Origin: Bacteroidaceae bacterium
GTDB taxonomy: Bacteria; Bacteroidota; Bacteroidia; Bacteroidales; Bacteroidaceae
Assembly (NCBI GenBank): GCA_017450985.1
Contig: JAFSSN010000061.1
Location: forward strand, 1-38,912
Reading direction: 5' to 3'
Length of the DNA stretch: 38,912 bases
This document shows positions 1 to 9,549 of the stretch, in pieces. The first letter of the stretch is position 1. Each line of letters starts with the position of its first letter. The notes beneath the pieces are model-generated. The model did no database searches and was not told the DNA's origin. It saw only the letters and a list, made by a program, of their open reading frames with translations. A program made the translations under genes and the position numbers.

Positions 1-116
1 TAATTTTCTGCATAAACTATGCTTACTATGTATTAAAAAATGAATGCAAACATTGAAAATGTACGCAAAGTTATAGTTTTTTACTGGAATATGTTCTGCG
101 TCTCACTCTAAATTAC

Positions 117-124
117 TATTTTTG
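117..124 (+). promoter_or_regulatory. -7 promoter box for the plug protein operon
   Basis: TATTTTTG matches the Bacteroidota -7 consensus TAnnTTTG. A clear -33 box about 20 bp upstream is not visible. The expected transcription start near 131 supports the ATG at 140 and argues against the TTG at 122, which lies inside the box. CAAAGTTA at 66-73 is a -7 match on the other strand and could serve a gene to the left of the window. Confidence 0.55.
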
Positions 125-139
125 TACATACTTTACGCA

Positions 140-1381
140 ATGAAGAAGTACTGTTTCATAATAATATATGCACTATTGCATACCTGCGAGGCAATGTCAC
201 AGAACAATGCGGTGTATGCGAAGAACATCAAGACCATACAAACGGCTGTCAACGACGAATGGGGAGAACCGCCAGTCATGGTACTTGGTACGAATGCCTA
301 TGTGTCCATCAGTTTCGACGACTTGCAGCACAGTTACGTGAGGTACTACTACACCATAACCCACTGCAATGCCGACTGGACTCCTTCGGACATAAACAGG
401 AACGAATACATGGACGGTTTTGCCGACAACCGCATCGAGGACTATGAGCAAAGCATGAACACAGAGATGGAGTACAACCACTACTCCTTCACCCTCCCTA
501 ACGAGGACGTGAAGCTACTCATCAGCGGCAACTACCGGGTGGACATTTTCGAGGACGGCAAGGACGAAGCCGTAGCCACGGCTTGCTTCAGCATCATCGA
601 GCCGCACGTTTCGGTGGGCATTTCCGTATCGGGAAATACTGACATCGACACATGGGCACATCACCAACAAGTGGACTTCAACATCAACTACAACGGTTAC
701 TCAGTGCGCAACGCAGTTGAGGAATTTATGCCAATCATAGTGCAGAACAACCGTTGGGACAACCACGTGGAGGGAGTCAAGCCTACATACATGAAGATTA
801 ACCAGTTGGTGTACAACCACAACCGTAGTCTCATATTCGAGGCAGGAAACGAGTACAGACGATTCGAGATTTTGGACGAGCATGCTCCGACAATGCGCGT
901 TGAAAGTATGGAGTTCTTCTCACCATACTACCACGCCACAATCGAAACCGACGAGCAGAGAACAAACTATTTCTACGACCAAGACCAAGACGGACGCTTC
1001 TACATTCGCAACCACAACGACCTCGACAACGACACGGAGAGCGACTATTTCATGACGCACCTGACACTGAAGATGCCGAGAATAGCAGGAGGAGAATTGT
1101 ATGTGAACGGTGAGCTGACGGGAAACCGTTTTGCTGAAGAATACAAGATGAAGTACAACGACATTGCACATGCCTACGAAACGACGCTCACGCTGAAACA
1201 GGGGTTGTACAACTACCAATACCTCTTCGTCCGCGACGGCGAGACACAGGGACACACCCTGCAAGCAGAAGGCAATTTTCACCAGACAGAAAACGAATAT
1301 TACGTATATGTCTATCATCGTCCATTCGGCGAGAGATATGACAAGCTGATAGGATTCGGCAAAGTAAAGACAGAGAAGTGA
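140..1381 (+). CDS. Type IX secretion system plug protein (DUF5103 family)
   Basis: The protein has 413 residues from the ATG at 140. Residues 1-20 form a signal peptide, followed by a beta-rich N-terminal domain with the motif YYYTITHCNADW and an aromatic/acidic C-terminal region ending in YVYVYHRPFGERYDKLIGFG, which is how I recognise the DUF5103/T9SS plug family. In that family the protein is described as closing the periplasmic side of the SprA translocon channel of the type IX secretion system. It is expected in the periplasm at the outer membrane. It is the first gene of an operon; its stop overlaps the next start by 4 bp (GTGA), so translation of the two is probably coupled. Start choice rests on the -7 box at 117-124 and the signal peptide. 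Family call is good; actual participation in secretion here is inferred. Confidence 0.85.
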   Translation: MKKYCFIIIYALLHTCEAMSQNNAVYAKNIKTIQTAVNDEWGEPPVMVLGTNAYVSISFDDLQHSYVRYYYTITHCNADWTPSDINRNEYMDGFADNRIEDYEQSMNTEMEYNHYSFTLPNEDVKLLISGNYRVDIFEDGKDEAVATACFSIIEPHVSVGISVSGNTDIDTWAHHQQVDFNINYNGYSVRNAVEEFMPIIVQNNRWDNHVEGVKPTYMKINQLVYNHNRSLIFEAGNEYRRFEILDEHAPTMRVESMEFFSPYYHATIETDEQRTNYFYDQDQDGRFYIRNHNDLDNDTESDYFMTHLTLKMPRIAGGELYVNGELTGNRFAEEYKMKYNDIAHAYETTLTLKQGLYNYQYLFVRDGETQGHTLQAEGNFHQTENEYYVYVYHRPFGERYDKLIGFGKVKTEK

Positions 1382-4275
1382 GACTGATAAGGAACATATT
1401 CACGATTGTGTCAATCATGACTGCCACACTCGCACCTGCACAGGAGACAGGCAATGCGGACGTGGCAGGCTTAATTCGTACATATTTCGAGACCTACCAT
1501 CACTCAATGTCGAAGATTGACAAGATAAAGCTGCAAAACTTCACGGTTGATGCCGACAGCCAAAGCGTGAAGGTTATTGTAGGCGGAAGCTTTGCCGACC
1601 AGATTTTCACACCGGAGGTGGTGGACAGCGTTTACAAGGACATACGCCAACTGCTTCCCGACAGCCTCCGACGCTACAATCTGAGCATTGTAACGGAGGA
1701 CCACCGCATCGAGGACCTCGTGCCCAACTTCTTCCGCAAGAACAAGAAGGAGCACGACCAAAGCCGTCTGTTGCAGAAGGAATACACGGGAAGCCCATGG
1801 GTAACGAACGTATCGCGCCCCTACAGAGCCGACAAGGGACTCGAGGGCAAGCACATAGCCCTGTGGCAGAGCCACGGCAGATACTTCAAGAATTCTGAAA
1901 AAAACTGGGCATGGCAACGACCAAACATGTACTGCACCAATGAGGACGTATTCAGCCAATCGTTCGTAGTGCCCTACATCATTCCCATGCTCCAAAATGC
2001 AGGAGCGATAGTGTTCACCCCGCGCGAGAGAGACTGGCAGAGAAACGAGGTGATTGTCGATAACGACGGACAGTCGTCAACAGGAATGTACATGGAGAGC
2101 TACAGCAAGCACAACAAACCAAAGCAGCACTGGACGACAGCCAAAGCTTACGGATTTGCACAGTACAAGCAAATATACGAAACGTGCGACACGCCCTTCG
2201 TTGACGGTACATCGCGCTACATTTCCACGGTAACATCGTCGGAAGGAAACGCCTTCGCACAATGGGTTCCTGAACTGCCGGAAAACGGAAGGTATGCCGT
2301 TTACGTAACATACCACAGCTACGCAAACAGCACTACGGACGCCCACTACACGGTTTACCACAAAGGAGGAAAGACTGAGTTCAAAGTAAATCAGAAAATT
2401 GGCGGTGGAACATGGGTTTATCTCGGCACATTCGACTTCGACGCAGGATTCAACAGCCACGCCATGGTCACTCTCTCAAACGCCAGTCAAACCAAAAGTA
2501 TAGTATCGGCCGACGCTGTACGCTTTGGAGGAGGAATGGGAAACGTCGTTTCACAAAGTGAGGAATGTAACACTCCGCAAAGCGGCATGCCACGATGGGT
2601 GGAAGCAGCAAAATACTCAACCTTCTGGTACGGAATGCCATACAGCGTTCACACCGGAGGATTCGGAGCAGACGAATACAAGAACGACATAAACAGCCGT
2701 TCAAAAGCCATCAACTACCTGTGCGGAGGCTCTATGTTCAATCCTAACAACGAAGGCCTGAGAGTGCCGCTCGAAGCAACAATCGCCTTCCACACCGATG
2801 CAGGCTACTACACCAACGACAGCGTGTTCGGTTCGCTGGCAATTTACCGTACAGCCTTCAACAACGGACTGACAGGAGCAGGACTCGACCGATATGTGAG
2901 CCGCGACCTTGCAAGCATCCTACTCACCAACCTGCTAACGGATTTGAAGAAATACAAATGGGAAATCAGACAGCTGTGGAACAGAAACTACGGTGAAGCA
3001 CGCGAACCGCTCACTCCTACATGCATCTTGGAAATGCTCTCGCATCAAAACTTCACAGACGTGAAACTGGCATACGACCCGCACTTCAAATTCGACTTCT
3101 GCCGTTCGGTTTACAAGTCGATAGTGAAGTTCATAGCCACCGAGCACAAAAAGAGCTATGTAATTCAACCGCTTCCCGTTCATGCCTTCAGCATCAGTCT
3201 CAATGAGACAAAGGGAACGGCAGAACTCCACTGGGCCGAGACAAAAGACCCGAGCGAGCCTACCGCCACAGCACAGCAATACATCGTTTATACCCGCATC
3301 GGTAACGAAGGGTTTGACAACGGAACACTGGTAAAGGAGTGCAAGCACTCCGTGAAACTCATACCCAACACCACATATTCCTTCCGCGTGACAGCCGTAA
3401 ACCAAGGCGGAGAAAGCTTTCCGTCAGAGACTCTATCGGCAGGAATAGCAAGCGAGAACAAAGGAACAATACTCGTTGTGAACGGATTCACACGCCTCGA
3501 AGCGCCCTACTCCACCGACAATGATTCGGTGTGCGGCTTCGACCTCGACAAGGACCCGGGAGTGCAATACGGGGCGTTCACGGGATTCGTTGGACGACAG
3601 CAATGCTTCGACAAGACACGCGCAGGAATAGAGAGCAAGACTGGTCTCGGATATAGTGGCGAAGAACTGGCAGGTAAGATTATAATGGGCAACACGTTCG
3701 ACTATCCATACATCCACGGCCAAGCCATAATGACCACACGCTCACACTCGTTCACATCAACGAGTGAGGAGGCTTTCAGCAAGGGCACCTACGACCTGCA
3801 ACATTTCAAGGCCATAGACGTAATATACGGCGTGCAGAAGAAGTTCTCCGACAAGACTCTAAAACTGCTCGACAAGTTCGGCAAGAACAACGGAAACCTC
3901 CTTGTCAGCGGTGCAAACATAGCCCAAGCCGTGAGCGGCATTAGCACCCTGAGTGCATCCGTAACAGGACAGCTCTGCGACAAGAGTGTGACGGAAATAC
4001 ACGGCAACAAGACGTCGTTCAACTTCTACAGAGAGATGAACGAGACGTGCTACTCTGTGCCAGAAGCATCGCAACTGAAAGCACAGAAGAACGCATTCCC
4101 GATGCTGCTTTATGCAGACGGGACAACGGCTGCTGTAGCGTCAAAAGGCACGAGCGGCAATCAGAACGGAATAAACGCGGGAAAGTCCGTAGTATTAGGC
4201 TTCCCGCTCGAAACAATAACGAGCCAGGCAAATATCAACAGGCTCATGAGAGGGATAATTAAGTTTTTTGAATAA
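1378..4275 (+). CDS. Secreted N-acetylmuramoyl-L-alanine amidase-like protein with inserted golvesin/Xly-type domain and FN3 domain
   Basis: 965 residues, GTG start overlapping the stop of the plug gene. Signal peptide about 1-21. Residues 155-215 and 400-590 together carry an Amidase_3-like pattern: H166 (WQSHGR), E189 (TNEDVF), H472 (IAFHTDAG) and E552 (TCILEMLSHQN) correspond to the three zinc ligands and catalytic Glu of that family. Between the two halves (about 225-390) lies a beta domain resembling the golvesin/xanthan-lyase carbohydrate-binding-like domain (YAVYVTYHSYANST ... GTWVYLGTFDF ... VSADAVRFGG). A fibronectin type III domain is at about 603-690, followed by an alpha/beta C-terminal domain of about 270 residues. 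Homologues are sometimes labelled xanthan lyase, which the catalytic residues do not support. It probably acts on peptidoglycan or a related glycopeptide in the envelope. Co-transcription with a T9SS plug gene suggests an envelope role. Confidence 0.78.
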   Translation: MRLIRNIFTIVSIMTATLAPAQETGNADVAGLIRTYFETYHHSMSKIDKIKLQNFTVDADSQSVKVIVGGSFADQIFTPEVVDSVYKDIRQLLPDSLRRYNLSIVTEDHRIEDLVPNFFRKNKKEHDQSRLLQKEYTGSPWVTNVSRPYRADKGLEGKHIALWQSHGRYFKNSEKNWAWQRPNMYCTNEDVFSQSFVVPYIIPMLQNAGAIVFTPRERDWQRNEVIVDNDGQSSTGMYMESYSKHNKPKQHWTTAKAYGFAQYKQIYETCDTPFVDGTSRYISTVTSSEGNAFAQWVPELPENGRYAVYVTYHSYANSTTDAHYTVYHKGGKTEFKVNQKIGGGTWVYLGTFDFDAGFNSHAMVTLSNASQTKSIVSADAVRFGGGMGNVVSQSEECNTPQSGMPRWVEAAKYSTFWYGMPYSVHTGGFGADEYKNDINSRSKAINYLCGGSMFNPNNEGLRVPLEATIAFHTDAGYYTNDSVFGSLAIYRTAFNNGLTGAGLDRYVSRDLASILLTNLLTDLKKYKWEIRQLWNRNYGEAREPLTPTCILEMLSHQNFTDVKLAYDPHFKFDFCRSVYKSIVKFIATEHKKSYVIQPLPVHAFSISLNETKGTAELHWAETKDPSEPTATAQQYIVYTRIGNEGFDNGTLVKECKHSVKLIPNTTYSFRVTAVNQGGESFPSETLSAGIASENKGTILVVNGFTRLEAPYSTDNDSVCGFDLDKDPGVQYGAFTGFVGRQQCFDKTRAGIESKTGLGYSGEELAGKIIMGNTFDYPYIHGQAIMTTRSHSFTSTSEEAFSKGTYDLQHFKAIDVIYGVQKKFSDKTLKLLDKFGKNNGNLLVSGANIAQAVSGISTLSASVTGQLCDKSVTEIHGNKTSFNFYREMNETCYSVPEASQLKAQKNAFPMLLYADGTTAAVASKGTSGNQNGINAGKSVVLGFPLETITSQANINRLMRGIIKFFE

Positions 4276-4291
4276 CAAAACCATCATCGTT

Positions 4292-4630
4292 ATGTACAAG
4301 ATTCAAGCTAACGCTTCAGGAACAAGAAGCATCGAAGTGACAGAAGAGCATCTTCTCACTATAGAGAAATATTCTCTTTTCAAGGGATTGGTTCCAAGTA
4401 ATGGCATCGTTGACGAAACCACTTTGGAATCGTTAAAGCACAACGTGAAGTCGTTCATTCTCAACAATGATGAATGTGCCGACCTTGCAGACCTTTGTAC
4501 AAACGTCATTTATCATGACAACATGAAGGTCTTTGGGCTGAAAGAACTTATAATGTTGTACGTCGGCTGGCGAGACGCACGCGAAGAAGAACTGGCCGAA
4601 ACAGAGCAAATGGGAATAGAAGAAAAATAA
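4292..4630 (+). CDS. Conserved-looking small protein of unknown function
   Basis: 112 residues from the ATG at 4292, which lies 16 bp after the amidase stop; an upstream in-frame TTG at 4268 would overlap that gene and is less likely. No signal peptide or membrane segment. The sequence is mostly helical, begins MYKIQANASGTRSIEVTEEHL, and ends in a very acidic tail (REEELAETEQMGIEEK). I do not recognise a family. It sits 3 bp upstream of the YgiQ gene, so it is almost certainly co-transcribed and possibly coupled with it. A soluble cytoplasmic protein is likely. Confidence 0.7.
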   Translation: MYKIQANASGTRSIEVTEEHLLTIEKYSLFKGLVPSNGIVDETTLESLKHNVKSFILNNDECADLADLCTNVIYHDNMKVFGLKELIMLYVGWRDAREEELAETEQMGIEEK

Positions 4631-4633
4631 AGA

Positions 4634-6487
4634 ATGACAGGAAAGCTGACATGGTTGCCTACCACCAAGAAAGAGGTAGAAAGATTGGGATGGGACGAAC
4701 TGGACGTAATATTATTTAGTGGTGACGCATACATTGATCACCCCTCGTTCGGTGTGGCCGTAATCGGACGCACACTCGAAGCCGAGGGACTCAGAGTGGC
4801 AATAGTGCCACAACCCGACTGGCACGGAGACTTCCGTGACTTCAAGAAACTCGGAAGACCACGTCTCTTCTTCGGCATCTCGCCGGGATGTATGGACTCT
4901 ATGGTCAACAAATATACCGCCAACAAACGACTACGTTCAGAGGATGCCTATTCTCCAAACGGACGACATGACATGCGTCCCGAATACCCGACCATCGTTT
5001 ACACACAGATACTGAAGCAACTCTATCCTGACGTACCTGTGGTGCTGGGAGGAATCGAGGCGTCACTGCGCCGTCTGACCCACTACGACTACTGGAAGGA
5101 CTCGCTGCAAAAGTGTATTCTCGTGCCGAGCGGAGGCGACCTCCTTATGTACGGCATGGGCGAAAAGCCTATGGTATCTCTTGCCCATCTGCTCATGGAG
5201 CAGGGACGCGAGATTGACGTGAAGACCTTCCGCAACCTCATGCTGCGCTTTCCACAACGACAGACCGTAATGCTGCTAAAGGAAAAGGAAATCCCCGGCG
5301 GCATTCGTCCCGACGACATCGTACTCCACTCACACGAAGAATGTCTCAAGGACAAGCGTTGTCAATCAGAGAACTTCCGACACATAGAAGAAGAATCAAA
5401 CAAATACAACGCACAGCGCATCATACAAGGCGTTGACGGACTGTACGCAGTAGTCAACACACCATATCAGCCACTGACACAGGACGAGTTGGACAAGTCG
5501 TTCGACCTGCCCTACACACGTCTGCCCCACCCTAAATACAACGGCAAGCGTATTCCTGCCTTCGACATGATTAAGTTCTCCGTATGCCTCCACCGAGGAT
5601 GCTTCGGAGGATGCGCATTCTGCACCATCTCCGCCCACCAAGGCAAATTCATAACGTCAAGAAGCAAGGAGAGCATCATACGCGAGGTGAAGGCCATTGC
5701 CGCAATGCCCGACTTCAAGGGAGTGCTCAGCGACCTCGGCGGACCTTCGGCAAACATGTACGCAATGCACGGCAAGAATCTTGACATCTGCCACAAGTGC
5801 ACACGCCCTGCATGCATCCACCCGAAAGTGTGTCCGAACATCAACACTGACCACTCACAGCTCCTCGACATATACCGCACCGTGGACAAAATCCCAGGCA
5901 TCAAGAAGAGCTTCATAGGAAGCGGAGTACGATACGACCTTCTGCTCCACGACACGGGTGACCAGCGCATCAACAAGATAAATATGGAATACACGCGCGA
6001 ACTGATTATGCACCACGTGAGCGGACGTCTGAAAGTGGCACCGGAACACACATCCGAGCAAGTGCTCAACATCATGCGTAAGCCGTCGTTCAAACTGTTC
6101 TACGACTTTAAGCGCATCTTCGACCGCATAAACAAGGAGGCACACCTGAAGCAGCAAATAATTCCATACTTCATAAGCAGCCACCCAGGATGTACAGCCG
6201 AGGACATGGCCGAACTCGCAGTCATAACAAAGAGCCTCGACTTCCACTTGGAACAGGTACAAGACTTCACACCGACACCTATGACGGTAAGCACCGAAAC
6301 ATGGTACTCGGGCTATCATCCGTACACTCTCGAAAAGGTGTTCTCTGCCAAGTCGCCGAAAGAAAAACTGGCACAACGACAATTTTTCTTCTGGTACAAA
6401 CAAGAGGAAAGAAAGAATATCCTCAATGAGCTGAGACGAATGGGAAGAAATGACCTCATCGAGAAACTTTTTGGGAAAAAGCTTTGA
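4634..6487 (+). CDS. YgiQ family radical SAM protein
   Basis: 617 residues. The radical SAM cluster motif CxxxCxxC is present as CFGGCAFC (C323, C327, C330), preceded by C318. The N-terminal region has the YgiQ/UPF0313 signature (LPTTKKEVERLGWDELDVI; GGIEASLRRLTHYDYW), which resembles a cobalamin-binding-type Rossmann domain, and the C-terminal third has the typical AMDAPEHTS-like segment (VAPEHTSEQVLNIM) and SSHPGCT. The family binds a 4Fe-4S cluster and S-adenosylmethionine; its substrate is unknown to me. Cytoplasmic. It is the last gene of the plug operon, 3 bp after the preceding stop. The fabD -33 box lies over its stop codon. Confidence 0.93.
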   Translation: MTGKLTWLPTTKKEVERLGWDELDVILFSGDAYIDHPSFGVAVIGRTLEAEGLRVAIVPQPDWHGDFRDFKKLGRPRLFFGISPGCMDSMVNKYTANKRLRSEDAYSPNGRHDMRPEYPTIVYTQILKQLYPDVPVVLGGIEASLRRLTHYDYWKDSLQKCILVPSGGDLLMYGMGEKPMVSLAHLLMEQGREIDVKTFRNLMLRFPQRQTVMLLKEKEIPGGIRPDDIVLHSHEECLKDKRCQSENFRHIEEESNKYNAQRIIQGVDGLYAVVNTPYQPLTQDELDKSFDLPYTRLPHPKYNGKRIPAFDMIKFSVCLHRGCFGGCAFCTISAHQGKFITSRSKESIIREVKAIAAMPDFKGVLSDLGGPSANMYAMHGKNLDICHKCTRPACIHPKVCPNINTDHSQLLDIYRTVDKIPGIKKSFIGSGVRYDLLLHDTGDQRINKINMEYTRELIMHHVSGRLKVAPEHTSEQVLNIMRKPSFKLFYDFKRIFDRINKEAHLKQQIIPYFISSHPGCTAEDMAELAVITKSLDFHLEQVQDFTPTPMTVSTETWYSGYHPYTLEKVFSAKSPKEKLAQRQFFFWYKQEERKNILNELRRMGRNDLIEKLFGKKL

Positions 6488-6514
6488 CGTGCAACAAAAA
6501 ATTATATATATTTG
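6483..6514 (+). promoter_or_regulatory. Promoter of fabD
   Basis: TTTG at 6483-6486 and TATATTTG at 6507-6514, 20 bp apart, match both Bacteroidota boxes. Expected start of transcription about 6521, giving a leader of about 85 nt before fabD. Confidence 0.8.
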
Positions 6515-6530
6515 CAATCACTAACAAATC

Positions 6531-6608
6531 ATGACAGATTCCGACATTTTGCACAAATTGTCCGGAAACTTCATCAGTAATAAACTAACAATATTTTCAG
6601 ATATATGA
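6531..6608 (+). CDS. Possible 25-codon leader ORF overlapping the fabD start
   Basis: The ATG at 6531 lies about 10 nt after the expected transcription start and opens 25 codons (MTDSDILHKLSGNFISNKL...) whose TGA overlaps the fabD ATG as ATGA. This is the geometry of translational coupling. Nothing in the peptide suggests a function and the overlap could be chance; a leader of this length without a coding role would often contain some short ORF. Confidence 0.22.
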   Translation: MTDSDILHKLSGNFISNKLTIFSDI

Positions 6609-7492
6609 AAGCATTTGTATTCCCTGGTCAGGGAGCCCAGTTCTCAGGAATGGGCAAAGACTTATACGAGTCAAATCCTGTAGCAAAAGAATATTTTGAC
6701 AAGGCAAACGAGATTCTTGGCTTTGATATTACTAAGATAATGTTCGAGGGAACAGCAGAAGAACTCAAGCAGACAAAGGTAACTCAGCCTGCAGTATTCC
6801 TTCACTCTGTAATCAGCGCCATCTGCCTCGGCGACGCATTCAAGCCAGACATGGTAGGCGGACACTCTCTCGGCGAATTCTCTGCACTCGTTGCTGCCGG
6901 CGCACTCTCTTTCGAGGACGGATTGAAGCTCGTGTCTCAGCGTGCTCAGGCAATGCAGAAGGCTTGCGAGGCTGCTCCATCAACTATGGCTGCCATCATC
7001 GGTCTTCCTGACGAGAAGATTGAAGAGGTTTGCGCAAGCATCTCTAAGCCAGGCAACATCGTAGTTCCAGCAAACTACAACAACCCAGGCCAGCTCGTAA
7101 TATCAGGTAACAACGAGGCAATAGCAGAGGCTTGCGAGGCTCTCAAGGCAGCAGGTGCAAAGCGTGCTCTCCCACTCCCTGTAGGAGGTGCATTCCACTC
7201 ACCACTCATGCAGCCAGCAAAGGAGGAACTTCAGGCAGCAATCGAAGCTACTAAGTTCTCTACACCTAAGTGCCCAGTATATCAGAACGTGGACGCTAAG
7301 CCTCACACAGACCCAGCAGAAATCAAGCAGAACCTCATCGCTCAGCTCACAGCTCCTGTGAAGTGGACATACGAGGTACAGAACATGATTGCTGCAGGTG
7401 CAACAGACTTCACAGAGTGTGGTCCAGGCAAAGCACTTCAGGGAATGATTGCTAAGATTGACAAGAACGTCACTGCTCACGGTATAGCATAA
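6605..7492 (+). CDS. fabD: ACP S-malonyltransferase
   Basis: 295 residues, the normal length for FabD. It moves the malonyl group from malonyl-CoA to acyl carrier protein, the entry step of type II fatty acid synthesis, in the cytoplasm. Visible signatures are the N-terminal FPGQGAQ (6-12), the nucleophile elbow GHSLGE with S88, and the catalytic His in GGAFHSPLM (H198). Codon choice is markedly more biased than in neighbours (repeated GCA, CCA, CTC), as expected for a highly expressed gene. It stands alone between its own promoter (6483-6514) and a strong hairpin terminator (7624-7664). Confidence 0.96.
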   Translation: MKAFVFPGQGAQFSGMGKDLYESNPVAKEYFDKANEILGFDITKIMFEGTAEELKQTKVTQPAVFLHSVISAICLGDAFKPDMVGGHSLGEFSALVAAGALSFEDGLKLVSQRAQAMQKACEAAPSTMAAIIGLPDEKIEEVCASISKPGNIVVPANYNNPGQLVISGNNEAIAEACEALKAAGAKRALPLPVGGAFHSPLMQPAKEELQAAIEATKFSTPKCPVYQNVDAKPHTDPAEIKQNLIAQLTAPVKWTYEVQNMIAAGATDFTECGPGKALQGMIAKIDKNVTAHGIA

Positions 7493-7623
7493 TTACAAAA
7501 GAATAAAGAACGAAGGAAAAGCAAAGTACGAACAAAGAAGAAGCGAAAACTTTATCATACTGCTTCCGATCCATAAATATTCCTACACGCAATTCATCGT
7601 TTACATAATAGAGATTTAGCAAT

Positions 7624-7664
7624 TTGTGTCTGTGAGGCACTTTCTCACAGACACAACATTTTTT
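7624..7664 (+). terminator. Intrinsic terminator after fabD
   Basis: A perfect 13-bp stem (7624-7636 with 7644-7656, TTGTGTCTGTGAG and its complement) with a 7-nt loop, followed by CATTTTTT. It lies 130 nt after the fabD stop and 23 nt before the amylase ATG, so it could also sit in the amylase leader. Confidence 0.75.
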
Positions 7665-7687
7665 ATCACTTCTAACCTATTTTGCCT

Positions 7688-9373
7688 ATGGAAAAGATTG
7701 TGATTTATCAAGTCTTAACAAGACTTTTCGGAGCCAACGCAAACAAAAACACAAGCAATGGTACAAAGAAAGAGAACGGATGCGGTCACATGGCTGACTT
7801 TACCACCGCTGCTCTTGAAAACATAAAAGCATTAGGCGCAACACACATTTGGTACACGGGTATCATCGAGCATGCCACAAAGACTGACTACACAGCCTAT
7901 GGCATTCACCGCGACCACCCAGCCGTAGTGAAGGGAAATGCCGGAAGTCCATACGCCATAAAGGACTATTACGACATCGACCCAGACCTCGCAACCAAAG
8001 TACCTGAGCGTATGAAGGAATTCGAGAATCTCGTGACACGCACACATCGTGCAGACCTCAAGATGATTATCGACTTCGTACCTAACCACGTGGCACGCCA
8101 ATACGCTTCCGACGCAAAGCCTGAAGGTGTGAAGGACCTTGGCGAGGACGATGTGAAGACTATGGTGTTCAATCCGAACAACAACTTCTATTACCTTCCT
8201 CACACAAAGTTCTCACCTAACTTCAGCCTCCACGACCCTGAGATGGGCGACTACATCGAGACACCAGCCAAGGTGACTGGAAACGACTGCTTCACACAGT
8301 ACGTAACCAAGAACGACTGGTACGAGACCGTAAAGCTCAACTACGGAGTTGACTACATAGGATGCAACAACATCACTTCATGGGGCATTCCTAACACATG
8401 GGAAAAGATGCTCGACATCCTGAAGTACTGGGCAAGCAAGGGCGTTGACGGATTCAGATGCGACATGGCAGAAATGGTGCCTGTAGATTTCTGGGGATGG
8501 GTCATTCCACAAGTCAAGAAAGAATACCCAGACATTATCTTCATTGCCGAGGTTTACAATCCACATGAGTACCGCAACTACATCAACCGCGGACGTTTCG
8601 ACTACCTCTACGACAAGGTAGGTCTCTACGACACACTCCGCTCTGTAATATGCGGCAACAGCGCAACCTGCATCACAGGAGCATGGCAGAGCGTCGATGA
8701 CATCCACTCTCACATGCTCAATTTCCTCGAGAACCACGACGAACAGCGAATCGCCTCACAGTTCTTTGCAGGAAACGCAGAAAAAGGTAAGCCTGCAATG
8801 CTCGTAGCAGCACTGCTCCGCACCAACCCTGTAATGATATACTTCGGACAGGAACTTGGCGAGAAAGGTATGTACTCTGAAGGCTTCAGCGGCCAGGACG
8901 GACGCACAACCATCTTCGACTACTGGACAATAGACCTCATACGCCGCTGGCGCAACAACGGTAAGTTCGATGGTTCACTACTCAACAAGGAGGAAAAAGA
9001 TTTGCAGAGTTTCTACACGAAAGTGCTCAACATTGCAAACAAAGAAAAGGCAATATCAGAAGGTTTATTCTATGACCTCATGTACGTAAACTACGGACAG
9101 TCAATGAACGAGCATCGTCAGTTCGCGTTCCTCCGCAGCTCTGGCAAAGACCTCATACTCGTCGTTGCAAACTTCGACGACCAGCCAGCACGCTCATGGA
9201 TTAAGATTCCGGCACATGCCTACGAAATTTTGAACATTCCAACCAAGCAGGGTGTTGAGAGCAAAGACTTGCTCACAGGCAAGAAAGACGTGAAGTGCGA
9301 CCTCATTCCTGACGGAACCATCTACGTAGAACTGCCTGCCAACGGAGGCAAGGTCTTGAAGTTTAAGATATAA
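7688..9373 (+). CDS. GH13 alpha-amylase family glycosidase (cytoplasmic)
   Basis: 561 residues from the ATG at 7688; the TTG at 7682 is not needed. No signal peptide, so a cytoplasmic enzyme acting on imported malto-oligosaccharides or glycogen is likely. The four GH13 regions are present in order: DFVPNH (129-134), GFRCDMAE with nucleophile D259, FIAEVYNP with acid/base E288, and FLENHDEQR with N349-H350-D351. The C-terminal region (about 450-561) is an all-beta domain as usual in the family. No pullulanase-type N-terminal domain is present. I see no good promoter in the 195 bp upstream. A terminator follows at 9410-9460. Exact specificity cannot be read from the sequence. Confidence 0.92.
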   Translation: MEKIVIYQVLTRLFGANANKNTSNGTKKENGCGHMADFTTAALENIKALGATHIWYTGIIEHATKTDYTAYGIHRDHPAVVKGNAGSPYAIKDYYDIDPDLATKVPERMKEFENLVTRTHRADLKMIIDFVPNHVARQYASDAKPEGVKDLGEDDVKTMVFNPNNNFYYLPHTKFSPNFSLHDPEMGDYIETPAKVTGNDCFTQYVTKNDWYETVKLNYGVDYIGCNNITSWGIPNTWEKMLDILKYWASKGVDGFRCDMAEMVPVDFWGWVIPQVKKEYPDIIFIAEVYNPHEYRNYINRGRFDYLYDKVGLYDTLRSVICGNSATCITGAWQSVDDIHSHMLNFLENHDEQRIASQFFAGNAEKGKPAMLVAALLRTNPVMIYFGQELGEKGMYSEGFSGQDGRTTIFDYWTIDLIRRWRNNGKFDGSLLNKEEKDLQSFYTKVLNIANKEKAISEGLFYDLMYVNYGQSMNEHRQFAFLRSSGKDLILVVANFDDQPARSWIKIPAHAYEILNIPTKQGVESKDLLTGKKDVKCDLIPDGTIYVELPANGGKVLKFKI

Positions 9374-9409
9374 GTCTGGACAATCATTCCAATCTTAAAC
9401 ATAAACGTG

Positions 9410-9460
9410 GAATCCTCATATCTGCATGGGTAAAAACTGCAGAATGAGGATTCTTATTTT
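9410..9460 (+). terminator. Intrinsic terminator after the GH13 gene
   Basis: GAATCCTCAT (9410-9419) pairs with ATGAGGATTC (9444-9453), with an inner 5-bp stem CTGCA/TGCAG and an 11-nt loop, followed by TTATTTTTAT. Confidence 0.75.
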
Positions 9461-9549
9461 TATCAGCATAAATCATACTGCATAAACAGGACAATCACGA
9501 AAATCACAGTCACACACTAAACTTGAAAACACAGCTGGCAATTCCATTT

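Noticed and set aside
1..66. Possible minus-strand gene starting near position 13 under a divergent -7 box at 66-73
   Set aside because: Only a few codons are inside the window and the -33 box is missing; it cannot be supported.
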